Below are positions 1 through 7,469 of a stretch of DNA of 64,000 nt, in pieces. The position numbers and the translations under genes are program-made. Each line of letters opens with the position of its first letter. The stretch's first letter is position 1. The DNA is taken from assembly GCA_029561345.1 (NCBI GenBank), contig JAKQJC010000049.1, positions 1-64,000 of the forward strand. The letters run 5' to 3'. The DNA comes from Chloroflexota bacterium (GTDB lineage: Bacteria > Chloroflexota > Anaerolineae > Anaerolineales > Anaerolineaceae). Below the pieces are notes generated by a model. That model worked only from the letters and a program-made list of their open reading frames with translations, did no database searches and was not told the origin of the DNA.

Positions 1-14
1 TCATTTTCGCTCAT
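1..14 (-). CDS. possible 5' end of a gene leaving the window
   Basis: On the minus strand an ATG at 14 opens a frame (Met-Ser-Glu-Asn) that runs out of the left edge. A GAGGA Shine-Dalgarno match at 25-21 lies six bases before it, which favours this ATG over the one at 20 that touches the same motif. Only four codons are visible, so no product can be named. Confidence 0.25.
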
Positions 15-135
15 CGCCATTCCTCGTTCCACTCGGATGACTTTGAGCTTACAGGGTCCGTGTTCAGTTGGTAAGGTTCAAAAATCTTGCACTTTGTGGC
101 CGTTTTTCACGATTCGGCCACTGATTGCACAACGG

Positions 136-636
136 TTACGCTAACAGCAGGGTTGTGGTGCATAAAATGGTGTAAATATAAACCACGCCCAGCCAGTAAA
201 GCGGCCCACGCAAATAGACCACCAGATTCAGCCCGACATTTTGGCTGGGGACAAACCCCGCCCAGATCAGGTGGTGAGTTTCATTGGTGGCAGCCAGCCC
301 AATCATCACCAGGGGAATGACAAAGAAACCGGGGACAATGCGGCGGTTGAGGTATTTATCGTAACTGCAATAATGCAGGACAAAAAAGAAGAACAGGGGC
401 ATGCAGAAATAAATGCCCACGTAACTCAACTTGGTGAAGAGCAGGCGCTGTTCCAGCAGGATGGATGAAGCCGCCAGCCCGGCCATAAAGGCCCATTCGG
501 CCTGGGCCAGCATGGCCAGCCCCAGCAGCTGCGCCCGCCGCTGAGACCGCTTCTGCCACAAGAGCAGGGCAATTCCCGCGGAAACCACCCCGGTGAAGAT
601 TAACATAGAGGAATAAAGCGTAAATTCCCAAACCAT
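136..636 (-). pseudogene. truncated 7TM histidine-kinase sensor domain remnant
   Basis: A 166-residue frame of hydrophobic segments resembles the first five to six helices of the HisKA_7TM sensor module that opens many Chloroflexota histidine kinases. The complete kinase at 50571-53165 carries the same kind of module, with comparable Trp-rich and Tyr-rich loops (MAQAEWAF here, MAALAEWQF there). Here the frame stops inside the sixth helix, and nothing resembling PAS, HisKA or ATPase follows in the remaining 135 bases. A TATAAT box at 643-648 sits six bases before the ATG, so it may still be transcribed. It is most simply a decayed kinase gene. A free-standing sensor fragment or a sequencing frameshift are the alternatives. 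Confidence 0.55.
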
Positions 637-964
637 ACTATCATTATAGGCTCATTTGTCAGCAAAGCGGTAGCCTGCGCTGTCATATTCCGGGCGAATC
701 GAGGTCACCTTACAGTTTTATCAGGTTATTGCGGCTTTTCCACCTGCAGGTGGGCCGGAAAAGTGGGTTGAAGATATAAGAAGCAGGTTTGAAGATAAAA
801 GACCTGCCCGGAAAATAATTCTCATCAAAGTAGTCCAATTTTTTGGCTTATGATACAATCACAGGGAATGCATTTTTCCATGCCTGCGCATTTTGGCAAA
901 GGCGCGGGGTGACCCGGTCACCGGATCATGACCGCAGGATTTGAAGAGGAGATGGGCCAGAAGC
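637..964. other. intergenic region between sensor remnant and ccmE
   Basis: No convincing gene. It holds a 14-base perfect palindrome (CCACCTGCAGGTGG, 740-753) of unknown role, and a possible TACAAT -10 box at 854-859 for ccmEF with only a weak -35. On the minus strand a TATAAT box lies at 643-648. Confidence 0.5.
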
Positions 965-1435
965 ATGAAGAAACCGAATATCAAGATCATTCTGGGCATG
1001 CTGTTGATTGCGGCCGCGCTGGCTGTGCTGATTGGCACGGCCACCCAGGCCAGCGCCCAGCAGTATTTAACGGTGGAAGAGCTGCAAAGCCGGGCAGACA
1101 GCCTGGGCAGCCGTGAAGTGCAGGTGATGGGCTCCGTGGTGGGCGATACCATTGCCTACGACGGACAGGCGCTGGAATTGAAGTTCACCGTCGCGCACAT
1201 TCCCCTCGACGATGCGTCCATCAAAGCCCAGGGCGGCATGGCCGCCGCGCTGGAAGCCGCTGCTGCGGACCCGCAGCGCGCCCGTCTGCAGGTGGTCTAT
1301 CACGGCGTGCGCCCCGACCAGTTGAAACCTTCCAGCCAGGCCATCATCACCGGCACCCTGGGAGCCGACGGCGTTTTTACCGCCAGCCGCCTGCTGTTTA
1401 AATGTCCCAGCAAATATGAGGAAGCCCAACCATGA
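965..1435 (+). CDS. ccmE: cytochrome c maturation protein CcmE (cysteine-type haem chaperone)
   Basis: CcmE is the membrane-anchored periplasmic chaperone that binds haem covalently and passes it to CcmF for attachment to apocytochrome c. The 156-residue protein has an N-terminal membrane anchor (about residues 7-30) and an OB-fold with typical strand signatures (REVQVMGSVVGD, VVYHGVRPDQL, IITGTL). The haem-binding motif near the C-terminus is Cys147-x3-Tyr151 (CPSKY), not the proteobacterial HxxxY. That identifies the CxxxY subclass known from deltaproteobacteria, archaea and Gram-positive-like lineages. ATG at 965 is chosen because the lipophilic anchor follows directly; an in-frame TTG at 941 would add eight basic residues. 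The stop overlaps the ccmF start. Confidence 0.9.
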   Translation: MKKPNIKIILGMLLIAAALAVLIGTATQASAQQYLTVEELQSRADSLGSREVQVMGSVVGDTIAYDGQALELKFTVAHIPLDDASIKAQGGMAAALEAAAADPQRARLQVVYHGVRPDQLKPSSQAIITGTLGADGVFTASRLLFKCPSKYEEAQP

Positions 1436-3489
1436 TGGTTGAATTTGGTTTTGGCATGGTGGTGGTGGCGTTTGTGCTGGCGCTTTACAGCGCCGGCGCT
1501 GCTTTGATGGGCATCTGGCAGAAGGACGAGCGCCAGGTTGAAAGCGCCCGGCGCGCCATGCTGCTCAGCGGCCCGCTGCTGAGCCTGTCGGCGGGCTGCC
1601 TGCTGTGGCTGCTGGCAGCCGGGCATTACGAGGTGGCCTATGTGTATTCGGTCACCAGCAACAGCATGCCGTTTTACCTCAAGCTGACCGCCCTGTGGGG
1701 CGGCCAGGCCGGCTCGCTGCTGTTTTGGGCCTGGCTGATGGGTCTGGGCGGCACCCTGATTGCCCTGCGCCGCTGGGATGAAGACCGCCCGCTGCTGCCC
1801 TGGGTGATTGCCGTGATGATGGCCACCCTGGTATTCTTTCTGGGCATTGTTCTGTTTATTGAGAATCCTTTTGAGCGTTTCTGGATGCTGCCCACCGGCC
1901 GCGAACAGGCGGCCATTTTCCAGCCGGGGCAGGCGGTGCTGCTCACCCCGCCTGACGGCAACGGCATGAACCCGCTGCTGCGCCATCCGGGCATGATCTT
2001 CCACCCGCCGCTGCTGTACCTGGGTTTTGTGGGCTTCATGGTGCCTTTTGCCCTGGCCATTGCCACCCTGGCCACCCGCCGCAGCGATGACCACTGGGTG
2101 CGCCTCACCCGCCCCTGGGCGCTGGGCGCGTGGTTTTTCCTCTCCCTCGGCCTCATCTCCGGCATGCGCTGGGCCTACGATGTGCTCGGCTGGGGCGGTT
2201 ATTGGGGCTGGGATCCGGTGGAAATTGCTGCCCTGATGCCCTGGCTGACCGGCACGGCTTTTCTGCATTCCATCATGGTCGAAGAACGCAGCGGCCTTTT
2301 CAAACGCTGGAACCTGTTTCTGATCATCCTGTCTTATGCGCTGGTGATTTACGGCACCTTCATCACCCGTTCAGGGGTCATTTCATCGGTACACGCTTTC
2401 TCTGAAAGCGCCACCGCCCCCTTCTTTCTCGGGTTTATCGCCCTGACGCTGGGCGCAGCCGCCTGGCTGTTCATTTCGCGCTGGCAGAATTTTAAAGGCG
2501 AAGGCGAACTGGGTTCGTGGTTTTCCCGCGAAGGCATGTTCCTCATCAACACCCTGCTGTTCATCAGTTTGCTGGTGGTGTGTTTCTGGGGCGTCAATTT
2601 CCCCATGCTTTCAGAGCTGTTTGCCGGCGAAAAGGTGACGGTGGGGCCGGCGTTTTACGAACGCGCCACCGCGCCCATTTTCCTGGCTCTGCTGCTCTTG
2701 ATGGGCCTGGTGCCGCTTTCCCTGTGGGGGCGTTTCGCGGGCCGGTCCATGGCCAGCCGCCTGCGCTGGCCGGGGCTGGGGGCGGTTGTTTTCTTTGCCG
2801 GCGGGGCCGTCCTTGCGCGGCCGACAGCTCTGACTGACTGGCTGGGGCTGTTGGGCCTGGCTGCAGCCGTTTTTGCCGCTCTGGTGACCCTGGGCGACAC
2901 GCTGCACGCTGTGCAGGCCCGCCGCCGCGGCTGTGGAGAGCACTTTTTGACCGCCCTGGTTCACCTGGCGCGCAAAAACCGCCGGCGCTACGGCGGCTAC
3001 CTGATCCACCTGGCCATTGTGATGATGGCGGTGGGCGTGATCGGCATCGAGGTTTTCCAGGCGCAAACCCAGGGCACCCTCAGAACCGGCGAATCACTCT
3101 CACTGCGCGGTTACACCCTCACCTATGAAAGCCTGAGTGAACAGGACACCGCCGACAACCGCAACATGGCTGAGGCCGTCCTGACATTAAAAAACAGCAG
3201 CGGGCAGAGCCTTGAAACGCTCTACCCGCGCCGTGATTACTATTATGAAGCCGGTCAAACGGTCACCGTGCCGGCTTTGCACAGCACCCTGGCCGATGAT
3301 CTCTACGTGGTGCTGGTGGATTGGCAGCCCATTTCATCGGAGGGCGCCACCTTCAAGGTCTACCACAACCCGCTGTTCAACTGGCTGTGGATCGGTTCGT
3401 TCACCCTGGTGCTGGGCACCCTGCTGGCAGGCTGGCCCGCGCGCCGTCAAACGTCCTTGCGCAGCAGCGTGCCGCAGGAACGGCAGTAA
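1432..3489 (+). CDS. ccmF: cytochrome c-type biogenesis protein CcmF (haem lyase subunit)
   Basis: CcmF is the integral-membrane haem lyase that takes haem from CcmE and joins it to cytochrome c. The 685-residue product is polytopic throughout. It carries the WWD signature (WGGYWGWDPVE, starting at Trp254), the early WGGQAGS motif, and the MIFHPPLLYLGF segment with a candidate haem-ligand His at 191. A soluble loop of about 100 residues precedes the last membrane helix, as in the family. The start ATGATG overlaps the ccmE stop by four bases, so translation is coupled. No ccmA, ccmB, ccmC or ccmD lies within the window. Its 3' end overlaps the convergent zinc-ribbon gene by 43 bases. Confidence 0.93.
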   Translation: MMVEFGFGMVVVAFVLALYSAGAALMGIWQKDERQVESARRAMLLSGPLLSLSAGCLLWLLAAGHYEVAYVYSVTSNSMPFYLKLTALWGGQAGSLLFWAWLMGLGGTLIALRRWDEDRPLLPWVIAVMMATLVFFLGIVLFIENPFERFWMLPTGREQAAIFQPGQAVLLTPPDGNGMNPLLRHPGMIFHPPLLYLGFVGFMVPFALAIATLATRRSDDHWVRLTRPWALGAWFFLSLGLISGMRWAYDVLGWGGYWGWDPVEIAALMPWLTGTAFLHSIMVEERSGLFKRWNLFLIILSYALVIYGTFITRSGVISSVHAFSESATAPFFLGFIALTLGAAAWLFISRWQNFKGEGELGSWFSREGMFLINTLLFISLLVVCFWGVNFPMLSELFAGEKVTVGPAFYERATAPIFLALLLLMGLVPLSLWGRFAGRSMASRLRWPGLGAVVFFAGGAVLARPTALTDWLGLLGLAAAVFAALVTLGDTLHAVQARRRGCGEHFLTALVHLARKNRRRYGGYLIHLAIVMMAVGVIGIEVFQAQTQGTLRTGESLSLRGYTLTYESLSEQDTADNRNMAEAVLTLKNSSGQSLETLYPRRDYYYEAGQTVTVPALHSTLADDLYVVLVDWQPISSEGATFKVYHNPLFNWLWIGSFTLVLGTLLAGWPARRQTSLRSSVPQERQ

Positions 3490-4370
3490 TCGTCGCCCAG
3501 CTTGGCCTGGCGCCCGCATTTGTGGCAGAAAATCAGCCCATCGGTGGAAGGCTCAATGACCATGGGGTGTGCGCGGCGCCGCGCCAGGCGGGCCGCTGCC
3601 GTGGGGCGTGAAGAACGCGCCGCCCGCAGGTACCAGCCGCCCACCACGCCTGCCGCCGCCACCAGCAGCACAATGGCCACCCAGGTCATGATGGTATTGG
3701 CGGCCGGGGCGCGCCCAGGGGTGCTGGCGTCGAGGGGGGCGCTGGCCATCACCGCGGCAGTGGGCCGGGTCAGGGCGTCATCCCCTTTTTGATAACTGAG
3801 AGTCAGGGTCACTTCCTGGCCCTGCTGCAGCTCGCCCAGAAAAATCTGGTGATAGGTGAGGCCGTTCACGCCCTGCTGCACGCTGTTCACCGGCAGGCTG
3901 AAGCGGATATCGCGGGCATCCACCGGCTGCTGAAAGTCGATCACGGCGGCAGAAGCCGCGAAATCGCCCGGCCACTGGAAGGTGTAGGCGCGGCCGGCGC
4001 CATTTTTGGTAAACAGGGGGTCGTAATACTCCACCTGAATTTCGGCGGCGTCAGCCTGGAAGGATACCAGGGACCATTTTTCCTCAACCGTTCGGGTGAA
4101 CTCTACATTATATAGCTGCCCATCCTGCTGGCGGGTGGCCACGTTGTAAGGGTCGCCGGCAGCGGTGGGAATGCGCAGGGTGATGGGCTGCGGCAGGGGC
4201 AGGCTGGCGGGCAGCTCAAGGTGCAGAATCACCAGCATAGTGGGGCGGTCGTATTCCGGCCACAGGTCCACCTGCAGGGAGGCCAGGGTGAGCCCGGCCT
4301 GGGCCTGCCCCCGGCCGGGAAAGGCCAGGAGCAGGCTGATTGAAATCAAAATGGCAATCCAGCGCCGCAT
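3447..4370 (-). CDS. secreted/membrane zinc-ribbon protein of unknown function
   Basis: A 307-residue protein with an N-terminal signal sequence ending near GRGQAQA and a mostly beta extracellular region of about 200 residues. One membrane helix follows near residues 230-252, then a basic stretch and a C-terminal zinc ribbon (CHKCG ... CRSCG, two CxxC pairs 11 residues apart). The layout predicts an outside domain and a cytosolic zinc ribbon. ATG at 4370 is one base after the stop of the DUF362 gene, so the two are translationally coupled. The longer upstream frame is only a shadow of that gene. I do not recognise the extracellular domain. Confidence 0.8.
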   Translation of the reverse strand: MRRWIAILISISLLLAFPGRGQAQAGLTLASLQVDLWPEYDRPTMLVILHLELPASLPLPQPITLRIPTAAGDPYNVATRQQDGQLYNVEFTRTVEEKWSLVSFQADAAEIQVEYYDPLFTKNGAGRAYTFQWPGDFAASAAVIDFQQPVDARDIRFSLPVNSVQQGVNGLTYHQIFLGELQQGQEVTLTLSYQKGDDALTRPTAAVMASAPLDASTPGRAPAANTIMTWVAIVLLVAAAGVVGGWYLRAARSSRPTAAARLARRRAHPMVIEPSTDGLIFCHKCGRQAKLGDDYCRSCGTLLRKDV

Positions 4371-4371
4371 A

Positions 4372-5541
4372 TCAATTGGTTTGCGCTTTGATGTAACCCA
4401 TGGGCGCCGGGGTGATCTGTTCCACCGGCAGCACATCCACCAGGTCGTAATCGCGGCTGCCCAGGCCCAGGGCTGCGCCGTATTCCACCACCTTGTAGGG
4501 GTCCTTGTAGGGGCCGTGCAGCCAGCGCAGGGGATGGCCTTCGCGGGTGTGCACTTCCAGCGAGGTGGAGATGTTTTCTTCAATCAGCTTCAGGCGGCCG
4601 GTCACGTCCAACACCGCCTGATCCAGCGCCACCAGGTCGTCGGAGCCGAAAATGCCGGCGTCGGGCAAAATGGGCATGCTGGTAAAGCCGAAGCAGTCGC
4701 AAACGGGGGTCATCTGGGTGGCCAGGCAGATATGCGTGGCCTTGCCCGGTTCAAAGGTGGAGAGGGTGATGCTGGTGGAGATGGCGCAGGCTTCCTGGAA
4801 GCTGTAGAAATTGACGGGGTCAATTTTCAGGCTGCCGGGAGGGGCCACCTGCAAACAGCGCCCGCACTGGTTGCACTGCTCAATGTGCAGGTGCAGCTCG
4901 CCGGGGTTCTTGCGGTCATCCACAATGGCAGCGTGGGGGCAAACAGCTTTGATCTGCTCGCGCACGGCCGGGTCGGGGCAGAGCTCGCTGAACCAGTAGC
5001 GGTCGTCGTGGCAGACATCGTGCATGGCCGAGCGCGTCTTGCCGATCATGCAGCCGAGGGCCAGGTTCTTGAAGCCGCCGCCGTAGGAGCAGGAGGGATG
5101 GCCCTTGGCATGCGAGAAGTTGACCAGGAAGGTGGCGTCCTGAATCAGCCCGCCCAGGTACCAGGTATCAATGCTTTTGTAGGGGCGTTTGTGCGGGTAA
5201 AAATAGCGGTCAGCCGGCCCGGCCAGGGGGTAAATGGGGCAGCCCACGGTTTCGGGGGTGTAGCCGCGGCTTTCCGAGCCTTCCACATCCCAATCCACAT
5301 CCACAATGAAGGGCTTGCCGCCGCCTTCGCGGATGGCGGAGACCACGCGGCGCACAAAGACGGGGTGAATGGTGGAATAACCGATATTGTTGCCCGTATG
5401 CATTTTCAATGCCACCAGCTCGCCTTTCACGCGGTCGCGAAGCTGCAGCTTTTCCATGATCAAATCCAGCTTTGCCGGTAAGGTTTCGTTCGCTTCCAGA
5501 CGGGTCTGGCGGGGTGAGCCAAAATAGACAGTGCTTTTCAT
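4372..5541 (-). CDS. DUF362 domain-containing protein
   Basis: A 389-residue DUF362 protein. These proteins have an N-terminal domain of unknown activity, often joined to ferredoxin-like iron-sulphur modules. Visible hallmarks are the MHTGNNIGYSTIHPVFVRRVV opening, the FSHAKGHPSCSYGGGFKNLALG block and a Cys-rich CNQCGRC segment near residue 220 that looks like part of a 4Fe-4S site, although a second complete cluster motif is not visible. ATG at 5541 is preferred over the longer frame because a GAAAGGG ribosome-binding match precedes it. It is the first gene of a two-gene operon with the zinc-ribbon protein. Confidence 0.85.
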   Translation of the reverse strand: MKSTVYFGSPRQTRLEANETLPAKLDLIMEKLQLRDRVKGELVALKMHTGNNIGYSTIHPVFVRRVVSAIREGGGKPFIVDVDWDVEGSESRGYTPETVGCPIYPLAGPADRYFYPHKRPYKSIDTWYLGGLIQDATFLVNFSHAKGHPSCSYGGGFKNLALGCMIGKTRSAMHDVCHDDRYWFSELCPDPAVREQIKAVCPHAAIVDDRKNPGELHLHIEQCNQCGRCLQVAPPGSLKIDPVNFYSFQEACAISTSITLSTFEPGKATHICLATQMTPVCDCFGFTSMPILPDAGIFGSDDLVALDQAVLDVTGRLKLIEENISTSLEVHTREGHPLRWLHGPYKDPYKVVEYGAALGLGSRDYDLVDVLPVEQITPAPMGYIKAQTN

Positions 5542-5644
5542 CGTTTGATAACCCTTTCTAATGGTATCGGACCTGGCCTTTTGCATTCACAGGCGCTGTC
5601 TTAATTGTAACCCAGGTTTAAGAATCTGGAGACCCCGGAACGGG

Positions 5645-5653
5645 TGGTATAAT
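5645..5653 (+). promoter_or_regulatory. extended -10 promoter of the LD-carboxypeptidase operon
   Basis: TGG-TATAAT forms an extended -10 element 118 bases before the first gene of the 5771-9634 operon. The -35 region is weak, as expected for extended -10 promoters. The same TGGTATAAT string occurs before gyrA. Confidence 0.5.
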
Positions 5654-5770
5654 TACCCGGGAATTAAGAACAGACCCCATAAAGATGTCAGGTTGTGGTT
5701 TTTATGTACCTGCACTGCACATCTTTACCAGAAATAGAATTTTTCGGCTTTGCCGTTTACGAGGTCCAAA

Positions 5771-6748
5771 ATGTTTCCTGCCCGTCTTAAACCCGGCGAT
5801 GAAATCCGCGTGGTTTCGCCGGCTGTCTCCCTCGCGGTCATCACCCCCGAACTGCGCCAGAACGCCGTCCAGCGCCTTGAAAGCCTGGGCCTGCGCGTCA
5901 CCTTCTCGGATAACGCCGAAGAATGCGATGTTTTCAATTCTTCCGCGGTGGCTTCGCGGGTGGCTGACCTGCACGACGCCTTCACCGACCCATCGGTGAA
6001 GGGCATTCTCACCACCCTCGGCGGTTACAACAGCAACCAGCTTCTGCGCCATCTCGATTATGATCTGATTGCCGCCAACCCCAAAATTTTCTGCGGCTAC
6101 TCGGATATCACCGCCCTTTCCAATGCCTTCTATGCCCGCGCCGGCCTGGTGACTTATTCGGGGCCGCATTTTTCCAGCTTTGGCATGCTCAAGGGTTTTG
6201 AATACAGCCTGGAGGCGTTCAAGGCCTGCCTGATGCAGGCGGAGCCTTTTGAGCTGCGTCCGGCAGAGTTCTGGAGCGATGAGGCGTGGTACCGCGACCA
6301 GCAAAACCGCGTTTTCAGGCGTTCGCCGGGCTGGGTGGTGGTCAACCCCGGCCAGGCGCAGGGGCGCATTGTGGGCGGCAACCTGTGCACCTTCAACCTG
6401 CTGCACGGCACGGACTACATGCCCTCCCTGGAAGGCAGCCTGCTGCTGGTGGAAGATGACGAGGAAAGCCACATCCGCACCTTCGACCGTGACCTGCAGT
6501 CGCTGATTCACCAGCCCGGCTTTGAAGGGGTGCGCGGGCTGCTGATCGGGCGCTTCCAGAACGCCTCAAAGGTGGCTCTGGCCGACCTGATCACCCTGCT
6601 GCGCGCCAAACCGGAACTGAACCACATTCCGGTGGTAGTGAACGCCGATTTCGGCCACACCACGCCCTTTTTCACTTTCCCCATTGGCGGGACCGGCACA
6701 TTAAATGCGGTTGAAGGCGCAGCCAGCCTGACCATCACGGAGCATTAG
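5771..6748 (+). CDS. LD-carboxypeptidase / S66 family serine peptidase
   Basis: A 325-residue S66 peptidase, the family of murein LD-carboxypeptidase A and microcin-C-degrading MccF. The nucleophile is Ser111 in the GYSD motif, preceded by the family LTTLGGYNSNQLL segment. A Glu in the LLLVEDDEE block and His296 in DFGHTTP complete the Ser-Glu-His triad. The likely role is cytosolic removal of terminal D-residues from peptidoglycan peptides, or self-protection as in MccF. ATG at 5771 has a GAGG ribosome-binding site and replaces an upstream TTG. It heads an operon that ends with an M55 D-aminopeptidase, consistent with handling D-amino-acid peptides. Confidence 0.9.
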   Translation: MFPARLKPGDEIRVVSPAVSLAVITPELRQNAVQRLESLGLRVTFSDNAEECDVFNSSAVASRVADLHDAFTDPSVKGILTTLGGYNSNQLLRHLDYDLIAANPKIFCGYSDITALSNAFYARAGLVTYSGPHFSSFGMLKGFEYSLEAFKACLMQAEPFELRPAEFWSDEAWYRDQQNRVFRRSPGWVVVNPGQAQGRIVGGNLCTFNLLHGTDYMPSLEGSLLLVEDDEESHIRTFDRDLQSLIHQPGFEGVRGLLIGRFQNASKVALADLITLLRAKPELNHIPVVVNADFGHTTPFFTFPIGGTGTLNAVEGAASLTITEH

Positions 6749-6751
6749 CCC

Positions 6752-7453
6752 ATGGCCACCTGGATTGTCCATCTCACCCTGGCAGAGCGCCTGCTGAAAC
6801 GTTTTCCCGAACTGGATGCCGACGCCTTCCTGATCGGCAATATTGCCCCCGATTCGGGCATTCCCGACGAAAACTGGGAAAACTTCAGTCCTCCGCCCGC
6901 CGTCACCCATTTTAAAGGCACAGGCGATAAAACCCGCATCACCGACCTGGTGTTTTACCGGCGCTACCTGCCCTGCCCTGACCAGCCGCAGCGCCACGCC
7001 TTCCGCCTGGGTTATTTTATCCACCTGGTGACGGATATCCTGTGGGCGCGCGAGATCTACTACCCCACCCGCGAAAAATTTGCTCGCCAGTTTCAATCAG
7101 AGCCCAATTTCATCTGGGAAGTGAAGCGCGACTGGTACGGCATTGATTTTGAGGTGCTGAAAGACGACCCGCAGTCCATCTTCTGGTCGCAGTTTCGCCA
7201 TTTGCGCTACGGCATGGATGATTTTGATTTTCTGCCCCCCGAAGCCATTCAGCGCAACGTGGATTACATCCAGACCTTTTACCAGAGCAGCGACGAAGAG
7301 GCCACGCACAGCGGACGCCCCAACCTTTACCTGAGCACCGCTGAGTGGCTTGACTTTATCGAACGCACCAGCCGCCGCCTGGCGGATGCCGTCACTTTTT
7401 TGCAGTCTTCTCCTGATACCGGGGAAGCCTTATCGGTGCTTGAATTTATCTAG
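6752..7453 (+). CDS. zinc-dependent phospholipase C-like hydrolase
   Basis: A 233-residue protein starting three bases after the preceding stop. It has the pattern of the Zn_dep_PLPC / S1-P1-like helical fold: an early GNIAPDSG motif, a conserved His in AVTHF, and the FIHLVTDILW helix with His and Asp spaced for metal binding. It has no signal peptide, so it should act in the cytosol. The substrate cannot be read from sequence. Family members include phospholipases and nucleases but most are uncharacterised. Confidence 0.75.
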   Translation: MATWIVHLTLAERLLKRFPELDADAFLIGNIAPDSGIPDENWENFSPPPAVTHFKGTGDKTRITDLVFYRRYLPCPDQPQRHAFRLGYFIHLVTDILWAREIYYPTREKFARQFQSEPNFIWEVKRDWYGIDFEVLKDDPQSIFWSQFRHLRYGMDDFDFLPPEAIQRNVDYIQTFYQSSDEEATHSGRPNLYLSTAEWLDFIERTSRRLADAVTFLQSSPDTGEALSVLEFI

Positions 7454-7469
7454 AAAAATGGAAGAACGC

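Noticed and set aside
97-120. Hairpin TGGCCG/CGGCCA as terminator of the sensor remnant
   Set aside because: Only six pairs with a 12-base loop and no T tract on the minus strand.
87-320. Plus-strand frame of 77 codons antisense to the sensor remnant
   Set aside because: No ribosome-binding site and low-complexity, non-protein-like composition; a shadow of the minus-strand frame.
740-753. 14-base palindrome CCACCTGCAGGTGG as an operator for ccmEF
   Set aside because: It is more than 100 bases from the likely promoter and no second copy was noticed; kept only as a note.
1300-2268. Long minus-strand frame across ccmE-ccmF
   Set aside because: Gln/His/Arg-rich composition typical of an antisense shadow; ccmE and ccmF are certain on the other strand.
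4165-5481. 438-codon plus-strand frame opposite the DUF362 gene
   Set aside because: Ala/Gly/His/Gln-rich antisense artefact with no motif; DUF362 is well supported.
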